Positions 19,451-29,057 are shown, counted from the first letter of the stretch. The stretch: DNA of 64,000 nt from Vibrio metoecus (GCF_000696385.1 NZ_JJMN01000045.1:124001-188000), one strand, 5' to 3'. A program made the numbers and translations. The notes: generated by a model not told the origin, from the sequence alone.

Positions 19451-20222
19451 ATGAAAAGATTGATCCCACTGCTGCTGTTGCTAATGGCAATGCCCAGCAT
19501 GGCGGCTCGGCAGTTTGATATTGAAGTGATCATTTTTAAACGTGCGGTAAATGCTGAAAAAGTGAGTGAATCTTGGCCCAATACGCTTCCTGCGATTAAT
19601 CTTGATCGCGCAGGGAGTTTTGCTGACGTGAGCTTTCGCCAAGATAAAGGCGTCATGTTATTACCATCGTCACAATACCAACTGACCAACGAAGCGCAAA
19701 AGTTAAGAAACCATGCGGGTTTTAATGTTTTACTGCATACGGCTTGGCGCCAAAATGATCAGGGTCGACAATCGGCTCCCGTGTTCCACATTCAAGCTGG
19801 ACGTGATTTTTCAGGGCAATTCCAAGCTGATGGTAATCCGATCGGCAGCACAAGCGTCGCCGCACCGGTTGATGGTGTGACTGAAATGAGTATTGCCAAG
19901 CCATTGTATGAGCTGGATGGCACTTTACAGATTTATGTTCAGCACTTCTTATTTGCTGAAGCATTGCTCGATTTAAAACAGCCTGCGGTTCGTGAAGTAA
20001 CTTTACAAGATTCACCACTTCAACTGAAGACGGCGCCAGAAGATCAAGATGCCACTGTCCAAGCAGGATTGCTGGAGTTCTGTTTCCCCCAAAGTGGAAG
20101 AAGAGACGTTCCTGAAAAGCTACCGCCTTGACCAAAAACGCCGTATGCGCAGTGGTGAAACACACTATCTGGATCACCCACTCATGGGTATGATCATTCA
20201 AGTACGCCGCGTCGCTGAATAA
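19451..20222 (+). CDS. csiV: CsiV, peptidoglycan-binding activator of PBP1A; frame interrupted in this sequence
   Basis: A signal peptide (MKRLIPLLLLLMAMPSMA) is followed by a CsiV/DUF2803-type domain beginning RQFDIEVIIFKRAVN. The open frame ends at 20131, but the family C-terminus VEEETFLKSYRLDQKRRMRSG through MIIQVRRVAE continues in the next frame to 20222. One extra T near 20078 (GAGTTCTG) explains it; restored length is 256 residues. In V. cholerae CsiV is a periplasmic protein needed with LpoA for PBP1A-driven cell wall growth. The link from name to this locus is from memory of the family and its place beside mfd. Confidence 0.8.
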
Positions 20223-20554
20223 CCTTTTGCGGAGTTTGGACTCAGATCCCGAGTTCAAACTCCCTTTTCCTCGCTCTTCATCACCCAAGCCTTCTTGACT
20301 CGATCCCCCCATTCGTCTCATTTAATGCACTCGTTTCTCAGATACGAAAATGAGATTTGTCAATGAGATAAGAACCCGTCCACTTACTTTTCAGCAAGGT
20401 TGAACCCGACCGCCAGCACCGCCCATAATCCAGATGCTTTGAGTGTTTCGACGTAACCGCCATTTCCATTGGTGGTTAACCATCTATTTCATCAATAAAA
20501 AACCACGCCGATAACACAAGGATCCCCCACTGGATAAACCCATAAGGTCAACCA
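20223..20554 (+). promoter_or_regulatory. csiV-bap1 intergenic region
   Basis: 332 bases without a gene. It begins with a likely csiV terminator: stem 20231-20243 (GGAGTTTGGACTC) with 20251-20263 (GAGTTCAAACTCC), 12 Watson-Crick pairs and one G-T, then CTTTT. The remaining 290 bases should hold the bap1 promoter and its control sites (VpsR/VpsT control bap1 in V. cholerae), but I cannot place a convincing -10/-35 or operator by eye. Confidence 0.55.
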
Positions 20555-22627
20555 ATGAAAACCAAACTTCCTTTCTATTCCATGAGTGTTCTGGCTTTAA
20601 GTAGCTTACTCGCTCAAGGTTCAGCGCTTGCCAATAACGAAATCCCGACCAAATTAAAATGGTCTTGGTCTACCAGCACTTTCCATCCTGAATCCAATCA
20701 AGTCATGGCCGCCCCCATTGCTGTGCAATTGAATGATGACAATGGTGATGGAAAGATTGATGAAAAAGACACTGCCGATATCATCGTCGTGACTTTTGAG
20801 GGTAACCAATACGCTAACGGAGGGTATATTCGCGCTCTGAGTGGTGTGGACGGCTCTGAATTGTGGAGCTATAGCAATGGAGGCGTTATTGCTGATGCTC
20901 GTTACTCTCCCGCGGCGGCGGATCTGGATGGGGATGGACTGATTGAAATCGTGTCTACCAGTGCGCTATCCCCTTACATCACGATTCTTGATCACCAAGG
21001 CAACATCAAAAAGCAGTTGTTGAAATCCGCCTCAGGTTGGCGCTCTGTCGGTGATATTGCCTTAGCCGACATTAATGGCGATGGCCATCTGGAAATTCTT
21101 GCTGCAGACGGCGTGTATAGCTACGAGTTGGGATTACTGTTTAGCCACGACTGGGCTCCTAGCTCCATCGCTTTCGACAGCAATGGTAATGGCCAGAAAG
21201 AAGTGTTCGCGAATGGTGCACTCTACCAAAATAACGGGGCTTACCTCTGGCAATATCAAGCCAATGATACGGTTTGGTTCTCTTCTGTGGCTAACCTTGA
21301 TGGCGATAACAACCCAGAACTGGTGGTTTCAGTTCCCGCCTCTTTAAATACAGCCCAAAACAGTGAGATTGCGGTTCTAGAGCATGACGGCACCGTGAAA
21401 TGGCGAGTGAATAACTTAGACAACCCCGGCGGCAGCGTTCAAGCTGTATCGAGCTTTTTAGGTACGCAAACCGAAAGTGTAAGTCAAATTGATGGTCAAT
21501 CGTCGGTATATGGGTATACCGATTGGGCGAATACTGCACGAATTCTCGCAGGCAGTGATCATCAGATCGCGATTCGTTCTGGTTCCATTGTCGATGCAAT
21601 TGGTGCCAATAGCCAAAGCATGGTTGGCGGTAGTGGTGGTTCATTGCGTACATTAGACACCTCCAAAGTACGAGCGATTGATGTCACCTACGGTAAATTC
21701 AAAGATTGGTGGAGCTATGGCATTCTTGAAATGAGCTTCACACTCGACAATGGATCGAAAGTGACTGTCGGTTCAAAAGATTCTGCGTTTACTTACCTTG
21801 GGTTAGAGTGGAAAACCAAAACCATTCCTTATCTAGGTTTGGAGTGGCGTACCAAAACCGTGTCTTACTGGTTCTTTGGCTGGCACACTAAGCAAGTGGC
21901 TTATTTAGCCCCAGTATGGAAAGAGAAAACCATTCCTTATTTAGCTCCAGTGACGTTATCAAAATCCACAACCGTCCATTATGACGTTCCGCAAGGCTCG
22001 CAATTGCTCGGTATGAATGTTTGGAGCAAAGAAAAAGCCCTGCTCAAAAGTAAGCAGCAAGTCAATGCAGTGCAGTTCTTAGTCGGCAAACTTACCGCAG
22101 ATCAGTCCCACATGGGGATTGTGTATGCCGGTTACTACGCCGTAGATATGTATGATATCAATGGCAATAAGGTATGGTCTGTCGCTAATGATGATTTGAA
22201 CAGCGGTAAAATCGGTGTTTCTGCCTATGATTTTACTGGGGATGGCATTGACGAAGTGTTAGTTCAAGATCGTCTCAGAATGCGTATCCTTGATGGTAAA
22301 ACAGGGCGTGTACTCAGCATCATTGCGAACTCCTCTGGCACGTTATGGGAATACCCTATCGTTGTTGATCTGGCTGGCAATGACAATGCTGCGCTGATCA
22401 TGGTGGCGAATGACTACGATCGCGAAAGCCAAGTCAACCACGGTGTGTTTGTGTATGAGTCTGCCGATCCTAGCAAGCCTTGGAAAAAGGCGACGCGAAT
22501 TTGGAATCAGTATGCGTTTAATTTCTCCGACATTAGCGCTAACGGTACCGTTCCTGCGGAAGCACAGCCAAGCTGGTTAACCCACAACAGCTTCCGTTCA
22601 GCAACAATTCGTACACCATTAAAATAA
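20555..22627 (+). CDS. bap1: Biofilm-associated matrix adhesin Bap1
   Basis: 690 residues with a signal peptide (to about ALA, residue 26). Repeated calcium-binding beta-propeller motifs appear: NDDNGDGKIDEKD, ADLDGDGLIEI, ADINGDGHLEI, ANLDGDNNPEL and YDFTGDGIDEV. Residues about 411-466 are a loop rich in Tyr, Trp and Lys with repeats such as YLGLEWKTKT, YLGLEWRTKT and YLAPVWKEKT; this is the Bap1-specific insertion in the beta-prism that is absent from its paralogue RbmC and mediates binding to lipids and abiotic surfaces. Bap1 is secreted and anchors the biofilm. The long upstream gap and the downstream terminator-like stem suggest its own transcription unit. Confidence 0.95.
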   Translation: MKTKLPFYSMSVLALSSLLAQGSALANNEIPTKLKWSWSTSTFHPESNQVMAAPIAVQLNDDNGDGKIDEKDTADIIVVTFEGNQYANGGYIRALSGVDGSELWSYSNGGVIADARYSPAAADLDGDGLIEIVSTSALSPYITILDHQGNIKKQLLKSASGWRSVGDIALADINGDGHLEILAADGVYSYELGLLFSHDWAPSSIAFDSNGNGQKEVFANGALYQNNGAYLWQYQANDTVWFSSVANLDGDNNPELVVSVPASLNTAQNSEIAVLEHDGTVKWRVNNLDNPGGSVQAVSSFLGTQTESVSQIDGQSSVYGYTDWANTARILAGSDHQIAIRSGSIVDAIGANSQSMVGGSGGSLRTLDTSKVRAIDVTYGKFKDWWSYGILEMSFTLDNGSKVTVGSKDSAFTYLGLEWKTKTIPYLGLEWRTKTVSYWFFGWHTKQVAYLAPVWKEKTIPYLAPVTLSKSTTVHYDVPQGSQLLGMNVWSKEKALLKSKQQVNAVQFLVGKLTADQSHMGIVYAGYYAVDMYDINGNKVWSVANDDLNSGKIGVSAYDFTGDGIDEVLVQDRLRMRILDGKTGRVLSIIANSSGTLWEYPIVVDLAGNDNAALIMVANDYDRESQVNHGVFVYESADPSKPWKKATRIWNQYAFNFSDISANGTVPAEAQPSWLTHNSFRSATIRTPLK

Positions 22628-22640
22628 CTCTCTGCACAAA

Positions 22641-22663
22641 AGCCGCTCCTATGGGGCGGCTTA
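22641..22663 (+). terminator. Likely terminator after bap1
   Basis: Stem AGCCGCTCC (22641-22649) with GGGGCGGCT (22653-22661), one G-T pair, three-base loop, followed by a short T-rich stretch. It lies 14 bases after the bap1 stop. Confidence 0.6.
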
Positions 22664-22782
22664 TTGACTTCACCGATTTCAACCTCGCCTTCTCATTCCA
22701 AAACAATTGATTTTCCACACTCTTATCTTGTTGCATATAATTAACCCAACGCTCATGAGTTTGCATAACAACAAGGATAAGC

Positions 22783-23322
22783 ATGACTCCGGATTTTCAA
22801 ATCATTACTCAGCGCTTACAACTGCGGTTAATCACCGCCACCGAAGCACCAGAATTAATGCAGCGTATTCGTCAATCTCAAACGCTTCATCAATGGGTAG
22901 ACTGGTGCCACGCGTTATTCAGTACACAAGAAGCTGAACAATTCATTCAGGCGACTCGGTTAAATTGGGTTAAAGCGGAAGCGTATGGATTTGGGGTTTT
23001 CGAACGTCAAACACAAACATTGGTTGGGATGGTGGCGATTAATGAGTTTTACCATACCTTCAATATGGCCAGCTTGGGTTATTGGATAGCGGATGATTGC
23101 CAGCGGCAAGGTTATGGTAAGGAAGCCCTTACCGCACTTACATACGTATTCTGTTTTGAGCGCTTAGAATTAACCCGGTTAGAAATTGTCTGCGATCCCG
23201 ATAATGTGCCTAGCCAAATGTTGGCGTTGAGATGTGGTGCCGTTCAAGAGCAGTTAGCGCCCAATCGATTCTTGTATGCGGGAGAACCCAGAGCCGGAAT
23301 CGTCTTCTCATTAATTCCCTAA
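22783..23322 (+). CDS. GNAT acetyltransferase, RimJ/RimL-like
   Basis: 179 residues. The central region GYWIADDCQRQGYGKEALTAL contains the acetyl-CoA loop Q/RxxGxG/A (RQGYGKE), and the C-terminal ...RLEIVCDPDNVPSQMLALRCG fits the RimJ/RimL group that acetylates ribosomal protein N-termini or small molecules. The start follows ACAAGGATAAGC. The substrate cannot be told from sequence. It is convergent with ndh across a terminator. Confidence 0.88.
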   Translation: MTPDFQIITQRLQLRLITATEAPELMQRIRQSQTLHQWVDWCHALFSTQEAEQFIQATRLNWVKAEAYGFGVFERQTQTLVGMVAINEFYHTFNMASLGYWIADDCQRQGYGKEALTALTYVFCFERLELTRLEIVCDPDNVPSQMLALRCGAVQEQLAPNRFLYAGEPRAGIVFSLIP

Positions 23323-23334
23323 ACGGCAGATAAA

Positions 23335-23363
23335 AATAAAGCGGCACTCAGCGCCGCTTTACT
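23335..23363. terminator. Terminator between GNAT gene and ndh
   Basis: Stem AAAGCGGC (23338-23345) with GCCGCTTT (23353-23360) and a 7-base loop, flanked by an A-rich and a T-rich side. It serves two convergent genes. Confidence 0.75.
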
Positions 23364-23382
23364 CGATAACCAACTAAAGAGA

Positions 23383-24672
23383 TTAATGCAGTTTAAGGTT
23401 TGGACGCAGAACACGGTTAATTCGTCCAACCAACATCATCAACCCAGTTTTGAGCATGCCATGCAACGCCATTTGATGCATACGATACAACGAAATGTAC
23501 ACCACGCGAGCAATTCGGCCTTCTACCATCATCGAACCACGAGTTAAGTTCCCCATCAGGCTACCCACGGTTGAGAAACGGCTCAAAGACACCAGCGAAC
23601 CATGATCCTTGTAAACATAAGACTTCAGCTCACGGCCATACATTTTGGCAACGATGTTACGGAACGCCAATGACGCCATTTGGTGTGCTGCTTGAGCACG
23701 AGGCGGCACAAACTTTCCATCCGCTTGGGTGCATTGCGCCAAATCACCAATCACGAAAATATCGTCATCACGGGTGGTTTGTAGCGTACCTTTAACCACA
23801 ACTTGGTTAATACGGTTAGTCTCCAACCCAGCAATATCTTTCATAAAATCAGGAGCTTTGATACCCGCAGCCCATACCATGATGTGCGCGGAAATTTTCT
23901 CACCATCTTTCGTGGTTAAGCCATCCTTTTCCGCTTTAGTCACCATCGTCATGGTACGAACATTCACACCTAACTTAGTGAGTTCTTGATGCGCCGCTGC
24001 TGAGATACGTGGTGGTAATGCAGGTAAAATACGCTCACCGGCTTCAATTAAGTTTACGTTTAACTTGCTTGAATCGAGATCACCGAAACCATAAGTACGC
24101 AGTTCTTTCACAGCATTGTGCAATTCGGCTGAGAGCTCAACCCCCGTCGCACCCGCACCCACAATTGCAATGTCCACGGTGCCTTGCCCATTTTTCGCGT
24201 GCAGTTTCAGGAACTCATTGTTCATTTCAGTACGGAAACGGTTCGCTTGTTCAGGACTATCTAGGAAGATGCAGTGATCTTTAACTCCAGGAGTGTTGAA
24301 ATCGTTCGAGGTTGAACCAATCGCCAACACCAACATATCGTATTCCAAATCGCGTTTAGGCATGAGCAATTCGCCATGCTCATCTTTGAGCTCGCTTAAC
24401 GTGATTTTTTTATTTTCACGATCAATCGACTCCAAGCTGCCGAGTTGGAAATCAAAGCTGTGATTTTTGGCATGTGCGCGGTAGCTCAGTGCGTCTACCC
24501 CTTCGTCCAGAGAACCGGTTGCAACTTCATGCAGCAATGGTTTCCAAAGATGACTTGAATTGCGGTCAACCAAAGTGACATTGGCTCGACCTTTGCGCCC
24601 TAGTGTGCGACCCAGTTTGGTGACTAGCTCTAAACCGCCAGCTCCACCACCTACAACGATAATTCGTGTCAC
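23383..24672 (-). CDS. ndh: NADH dehydrogenase, type II
   Basis: 429 residues from a GTG start at 24672 that is preceded by TGAGG; in-frame codons farther upstream run into the ribosome site and are rejected. It transfers electrons from NADH to quinone without proton pumping, bound peripherally to the inner membrane. FAD-binding motif VGGGAGG is at residues 6-12, and [24 protein letters not shown] is characteristic of Ndh. A second nucleotide-binding motif GAGATGVE lies in the middle. The upstream region carries a perfect FNR half-site pair, pointing to repression without oxygen, as in E. coli. Confidence 0.96.
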   Translation of the reverse strand: MTRIIVVGGGAGGLELVTKLGRTLGRKGRANVTLVDRNSSHLWKPLLHEVATGSLDEGVDALSYRAHAKNHSFDFQLGSLESIDRENKKITLSELKDEHGELLMPKRDLEYDMLVLAIGSTSNDFNTPGVKDHCIFLDSPEQANRFRTEMNNEFLKLHAKNGQGTVDIAIVGAGATGVELSAELHNAVKELRTYGFGDLDSSKLNVNLIEAGERILPALPPRISAAAHQELTKLGVNVRTMTMVTKAEKDGLTTKDGEKISAHIMVWAAGIKAPDFMKDIAGLETNRINQVVVKGTLQTTRDDDIFVIGDLAQCTQADGKFVPPRAQAAHQMASLAFRNIVAKMYGRELKSYVYKDHGSLVSLSRFSTVGSLMGNLTRGSMMVEGRIARVVYISLYRMHQMALHGMLKTGLMMLVGRINRVLRPNLKLH

Positions 24673-24872
24673 AACAACAATCCTCAAATAAAGATGAATA
24701 ATTATTATCCAGCCCGATCACTCGTGCTGAGGGAATCTGTTATAGCCATGACGTATGTCCATCTTGGCATGCTTGGGTGAGGGTGAGTTACTCTCAGTGG
24801 CACGTTACGAGGCAGAAAAGGCTGCGCTAACACAAACAAATGGCAAGTTTTCCACTCGCTCTCTAATTTTTT

Positions 24873-24886
24873 TTGATATTTATCAA
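24873..24886. promoter_or_regulatory. Perfect FNR box upstream of ndh
   Basis: TTGAT-ATTT-ATCAA is an exact match to the FNR consensus TTGATN4ATCAA. It lies about 190 bases before the ndh start and just downstream of the candidate ndh promoter (24905-24932), a position expected to block transcription under anaerobiosis. Confidence 0.75.
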
Positions 24887-24904
24887 CAAATCTTTACGTC
24901 AGTC

Positions 24905-24932
24905 ATTATATAGGGCTGAATCTATCGCGCAA
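24905..24932 (-). promoter_or_regulatory. Candidate sigma-70 promoter for ndh
   Basis: On the minus strand TTGCGC (24932-24927), a 16-base spacer, and a consensus TATAAT (24910-24905). Transcription would start near 24898 and give a leader of about 225 bases. The rest of the 357-base gap between ndh and ycfP holds the FNR box and the ycfP terminator; I see no gene in it. Confidence 0.55.
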
Positions 24933-24980
24933 CCACAGATTTACTCATATTCATTAGATTTTTTGTGGGTTTGGATAAAT

Positions 24981-25010
24981 AAAAACAGCCTCGACATGAG
25001 GCTGTTAAAC
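24981..25010 (-). terminator. Terminator after ycfP
   Basis: Stem AACAGCCTC (24984-24992) with GAGGCTGTT (24998-25006) and a 5-base loop; read on the minus strand it is followed by a T run. Confidence 0.8.
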
Positions 25011-25029
25011 AATGTGTACGCTGACGAAA

Positions 25030-25569
25030 TCAAACGGCTTTGAAGGCTTTCATCGCCTGTAAATGCTGAGCGATTTTTTTGAATTTGTGAGTTTGGGTTT
25101 CATCCCAAAGAATATCGTAATAGTCCTGTAGCTCTTGCGCAGTTTTCTGGTTGTCATGGATTTCGTCCTGACGCGACAGTACCACTAAGCAGCGGCCTTG
25201 GTTTTTGGTACGAAATTTTTCAACACATTTAGTCGCGATGTCTTCGTACTCTTCAGGGCGATCAATACGTCCCTGCATTGTCAACTCAGGATGCAAATTA
25301 GGATTAAAGATAACTTGTTTAATTCCACACAAGAAGCCAATCCGTTCAGACCAATATCCACCTAAACCAACGCCGCAAATCAATGGATGTGGATCGCCCG
25401 ATTGCTCAATAGCTTTGTGCACTTCTTTCAGTAAGTGCTGCATATCATGCTTAGGGTGTAAGGTGCTGTAATTAATGAAACGAACATCACTATCAATGAA
25501 CTGCAATTGCAGCACTTTTTCATGGTTGCCCGGGCTGGTTGAATCAAATCCGTGTAAATAAATAATCAT
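25030..25569 (-). CDS. ycfP: YcfP/UPF0227 family alpha/beta-hydrolase-like protein
   Basis: 179 residues, begins [24 protein letters not shown] like E. coli YcfP (180). The segment [20 protein letters not shown] sits where esterases of this fold have the nucleophile elbow (GxSxG), but here it reads GVGLGG, so the classical serine is not evident. The physiological substrate is unknown. In E. coli the gene lies between nagZ and ndh, so synteny is partly kept. Confidence 0.9.
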   Translation of the reverse strand: MIIYLHGFDSTSPGNHEKVLQLQFIDSDVRFINYSTLHPKHDMQHLLKEVHKAIEQSGDPHPLICGVGLGGYWSERIGFLCGIKQVIFNPNLHPELTMQGRIDRPEEYEDIATKCVEKFRTKNQGRCLVVLSRQDEIHDNQKTAQELQDYYDILWDETQTHKFKKIAQHLQAMKAFKAV

Positions 25570-25719
25570 AATATTTCCCCCGTTCCTTGAGGTTTAATCT
25601 ACCACGAAGATTATGGTTTTAAACAGCCTCGCGGACATCTCCATAAAGAGAATCAGAAAAAATTTCTTTTCGTTGCCCAACGGGCATTTTGCCAAGCGCA
25701 ATACGGTTCAAGAAATCCA

Positions 25720-26586
25720 TCACTGTGTGCGGTTATGGGTGGCGAATCGCTGCTCTAATTGCTGTGCACATTGGAGATAAAGATCATCGCCCCACAACTG
25801 ATAGGCCAAGAGATACCATAACATTGCCATCATCATTGTGCGTGGCTGCCATGCTTGCACGCCTTCAACCCAGTCATCGATACCAGAGAGTTCTCGCAAT
25901 TGGCAGTAACGAAACACGGCATCAAGCACTTTTTCTTCTGCCACATCAATACTCAGCGCCAAGTCGATCCGTGGGTCCGCTAACGCCGCATATTCCCAAT
26001 CGATCACTCGCTGACCTTGGGCGGTTTTCACCATGTTGTAACCTGCAAGGTCAAAGTGACAAAGCACTTGCCCAACATCGGCTAAATTAGGGACTGAACG
26101 CCACTGGCCATAAAGCGCTTTCACTGAATCTGTTTTCAGCTCTTCTCGAATTTGTAGCCAATAGTGATCGACCCGACCAAGATAGTTAAACGGCGCAACG
26201 GGAATTCGGTGTACATCCAATTCATGGATTCGGATCTGCGTTTTCAAGATGGCATCAAAAGCCACACCGTCACGCAGTGACTCCCCATCTATCCATTCGA
26301 CAAGCAAGCCTTGATCATTAATTAATTCAGCTTTAGGGCCAATATGATCATGCTCAATCGCTTTAAGAATTTGATATTCCTGAAATCGGGAGATAGAAAA
26401 CGCTTTGGTGATCGCCGTTGCAGGTCGCCAGACAAAGGCTCGCTCACCCGCCACGATTTTCCAGCAACGATTGGTGAGACCTCCGGTTAAGGTCTGCGCA
26501 TAGGTAGGTGGCACAGAGAAGAAGTGATTCAATGACAACAGTGATGGGTCTAACGAGGTTGCTTCGCGCCACGCAATCTTTGCCAT
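25720..26586 (-). CDS. thiK: Thiamine kinase-like / choline-kinase fold phosphotransferase
   Basis: 288 residues from an ATG with AAGGAG upstream. The aminoglycoside-phosphotransferase/choline kinase fold is shown by CHFDLAGYNMV (Brenner motif HxDxxxxN) and IDWEYAALADPRIDLA (metal-binding DWE). In E. coli the gene in the same context (lpoB-thiK-nagZ-ycfP) phosphorylates thiamine. Assignment to ThiK rests on synteny and fold; another small alcohol could be the true substrate. Confidence 0.75.
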   Translation of the reverse strand: MAKIAWREATSLDPSLLSLNHFFSVPPTYAQTLTGGLTNRCWKIVAGERAFVWRPATAITKAFSISRFQEYQILKAIEHDHIGPKAELINDQGLLVEWIDGESLRDGVAFDAILKTQIRIHELDVHRIPVAPFNYLGRVDHYWLQIREELKTDSVKALYGQWRSVPNLADVGQVLCHFDLAGYNMVKTAQGQRVIDWEYAALADPRIDLALSIDVAEEKVLDAVFRYCQLRELSGIDDWVEGVQAWQPRTMMMAMLWYLLAYQLWGDDLYLQCAQQLEQRFATHNRTQ

Positions 26587-26613
26587 TACCAACTCCTTCT
26601 CTGTGTGAGTGGA

Positions 26614-27204
26614 TTACAAACCGAGTAAGCTTTTAGATTGTTGCTTACGAATTTCAGTTTCATCCGCCCATTCGATCAAACCTGTTTGTAAGTCCATCAA
26701 ACGCATGGTCATTTTGTAGTAAACGTCTTTGTCACTACCCTCATTCTTTACAATGCTCGATAGGTTGCCGTATAGCATGTATTGAGCGCCAACCATTTTA
26801 CCAAACTGGATTGCCGTGCTTTGATTGACCAGTTCATCATTGTTTTGGAAATTCAGTTGATCGCGAACCGCTTCCACACGATCCATATCGACGAAACGGA
26901 ACTTGCCAGAATTGAGCATTTTGGTACTGATCGTATCGGTGATTGATTCTGTATCGATATGTTCACTGGTTTTGTTCTTAATCCGCTCAACAAACACAAT
27001 TGGGCGACCATCTCGAGTAATGGCTGACACCGAACCCGACATCATCATGCTGTCGACCATTTCTGCGGCAATTTTTTGCAGATCGGTTGAACCAAAATCA
27101 ACATTCACGGTTTCAACGGCTTGCGCATCACCATAACTGACTTTATTTGAACACCCCCCTAAGATAACGGCTAGACCTAGCAGGGCAATGACACTCTTTT
27201 TCAT
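26614..27204 (-). CDS. lpoB: LpoB-like outer-membrane lipoprotein, PBP1B activator
   Basis: 196 residues. It has a lipoprotein signal with lipobox LAVILGGC (Cys near residue 18) and an LpoB/YcfM domain (DLQKIAAEMVDSMM ... QYMLYGNLSSIVK ... RLMDLQTGLIEWADETEIRK). In E. coli LpoB reaches through the peptidoglycan to activate PBP1B. The Pro-rich flexible linker of E. coli LpoB is short or absent here. It lies in hinT-COG3014-ycfL-lpoB-thiK on the minus strand. Confidence 0.88.
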   Translation of the reverse strand: MKKSVIALLGLAVILGGCSNKVSYGDAQAVETVNVDFGSTDLQKIAAEMVDSMMMSGSVSAITRDGRPIVFVERIKNKTSEHIDTESITDTISTKMLNSGKFRFVDMDRVEAVRDQLNFQNNDELVNQSTAIQFGKMVGAQYMLYGNLSSIVKNEGSDKDVYYKMTMRLMDLQTGLIEWADETEIRKQQSKSLLGL

Positions 27205-27228
27205 TGTGAATCCTCTTGAACTTACGTT

Positions 27229-27618
27229 TTATTCATTCGCTTCGCGAATTTGGACACGGAACTGCTTACCGTTCGGGTTCACCGAAACTTCAGTCAGAGA
27301 CACGGTTTCCATACCTCGCAAAATGATGATTTTCCATGGGCTTAATTTCGAATTCACTTCAAGCCCATCATTGTCATACCAGTAAAAGCGGTACTGTACA
27401 TGCAGATCACTTTTCTGATTGCTCTGCAGACGCACTACCCCTCGGGTATGACCATCCACTTCCGTGGTCGCGATATCTTCAATGCTCAAGCTTTTGCTCA
27501 ACACACTGTCATTAAATAATACTTGTTGTGATGCGCCATCAACCCGCAGACCTGCGGTATTGGCACTGCATCCCACCAACAGTAACCCTGTTAATACAGC
27601 TAATAGCCACGTTTTCAT
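27229..27618 (-). CDS. ycfL: YcfL-like lipoprotein (DUF1425)
   Basis: 129 residues with a lipobox LTGLLLVGC (Cys near residue 17) and a small beta-rich domain with QSNQKSDLHVQYRFYWYDNDGLEV. It overlaps the stop of the upstream COG3014 gene by one base (TAATG) and precedes lpoB by 24 bases, the same order as E. coli ycfL-lpoB. Function is unknown; the tight linkage suggests a role with LpoB. Confidence 0.85.
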   Translation of the reverse strand: MKTWLLAVLTGLLLVGCSANTAGLRVDGASQQVLFNDSVLSKSLSIEDIATTEVDGHTRGVVRLQSNQKSDLHVQYRFYWYDNDGLEVNSKLSPWKIIILRGMETVSLTEVSVNPNGKQFRVQIREANE

Positions 27619-29009
27619 TACCGTATCCCTAGTTGTTTATGCCAAATCGTCACACTGTTACTCTGTCTCGATAGCCAAACTAACGCGGTGCCATTTTCTG
27701 GAACATGAAAGGTATAGTGAGTCCCTGCAATATCCAGCACTTGCTCACCCGCTTTTACCAGTTGAGTTGCTGTATTCACAGCAGCGGGTAACGTTAACCA
27801 GCTGCGGGTATCCGGCTGCTCGGTTAAGGTATTCCAAATATTAAACACTAAATTGGCCACATCTTCTTCTTTTGTGGTCTCTTTACGGAGTTGGTCTTTA
27901 GCCACTACGCGTAAGGCTTGACGCAAAACCAGCGCGGGCATTTGTTCTGTAAGTGCCTGCCTAGCCATTAAGTTAACATCCGTCACTGGTGCTGGCTGCA
28001 CACTCACCCCATTCAAACTGAAAGTCGCACGTTGAGGCATCACAGATTGCTCATAATATGGCAGAGCCAAAGAATACAACACGGTGTTACCACGACTGTC
28101 AGATAGAGGTAAAGAGAGTCGCCATGCTTGTTTAGGCTGCACAATACCCTGCTCTTCAATCACAATGACACGTGCTTGCGAAGCTCTTAATCGTTGAGGC
28201 TCGCCGTATTGTTGTTTCAGCAACTTGAGATCTTGTTGCATGCTCAAGCGCGTAGCAACTCTCAGCGTTCCATCAATCACAGCAGGGTTATTCGGTGCAA
28301 CAGCTAACGCTCGACGGTAGTCAACATAGGCTGAGTTTAAGTCATTATCAGCCTCATAGAGCAGTGCCGATAGATATAATAGATAGCCATTTTGTACTGC
28401 TTGTAAGGTTTTGCCAGCATCGGGATACTGTGCCAACACACTGCCTAAACTGGGAGATAAACCTTGTGAGCGCATGTCTTGTTCTGCACTGGTCAGCTCT
28501 TGCTCGCGTCTCTTTTTAGCAGCCTCTTGAACCTGATTCGCTCGGCGCATCTCAACCAGTGCACCATCAAGATCATTATTGCGCACATAATTTAACCCTA
28601 AGTACAGATGCAAAAAGCCCAGTTCATAATCTGCGGGTTCATACTCATTGAGGTTGTCGTTGACGGCGAGCGCCCCCACACTGGTCGCGGTACTGCTCAG
28701 CGAAATAATGGCTCTATCTTGCTGCGCTTTAACCGCATTATCGGCTATCGACAAACTTTGCTGGCTTTCTGGATATTGCTGACTCAGAAAGTAGACACGT
28801 CCTTTTTCGAGATTATCTAAAACCTCACCTGCCACATATTCCGGCAATAATTGGCTAGCTTGTTCATATTGCCCTGCCGCAACAGACTGATATAAGCCAT
28901 TATTTTGAGCACTATAATGGCTAAACAAATTACCCGCAGTGAGGTTAGCACACCCCACCAGCAGGAGTGATGTTATGGTCAGTACGAGGCGACGTCTGGG
29001 AAATTGCAT
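27618..29009 (-). CDS. COG3014-type lipoprotein with TPR-like repeats
   Basis: 463 residues from MQFPRRRLVLTITSLLLVGC (an ATG at 29021 is also possible). The signal ends in a lipobox with Cys near residue 20. The N-terminal half has helical repeats resembling TPRs (FLHLYLGLNYVRNNDLDGALVEMRRANQ, then LLYEADNDLNSAYVDYRRALAVAPNNP). The C-terminal half is beta-rich. The family is known as a hypothetical lipoprotein; no function is established. It is inserted between hinT and ycfL relative to E. coli. Confidence 0.8.
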   Translation of the reverse strand: MQFPRRRLVLTITSLLLVGCANLTAGNLFSHYSAQNNGLYQSVAAGQYEQASQLLPEYVAGEVLDNLEKGRVYFLSQQYPESQQSLSIADNAVKAQQDRAIISLSSTATSVGALAVNDNLNEYEPADYELGFLHLYLGLNYVRNNDLDGALVEMRRANQVQEAAKKRREQELTSAEQDMRSQGLSPSLGSVLAQYPDAGKTLQAVQNGYLLYLSALLYEADNDLNSAYVDYRRALAVAPNNPAVIDGTLRVATRLSMQQDLKLLKQQYGEPQRLRASQARVIVIEEQGIVQPKQAWRLSLPLSDSRGNTVLYSLALPYYEQSVMPQRATFSLNGVSVQPAPVTDVNLMARQALTEQMPALVLRQALRVVAKDQLRKETTKEEDVANLVFNIWNTLTEQPDTRSWLTLPAAVNTATQLVKAGEQVLDIAGTHYTFHVPENGTALVWLSRQSNSVTIWHKQLGIR

Positions 29010-29057
29010 GTATTGAACCATGGTATTGGTTACCCTATGGCACAGAAGTGCACAGGT

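Noticed and set aside
24660..24687. A start of ndh at 24687
   Set aside because: The codon is TTG and the extra codons are the ribosome-binding sequence TTGAGG; the GTG at 24672 fits the family N-terminus.
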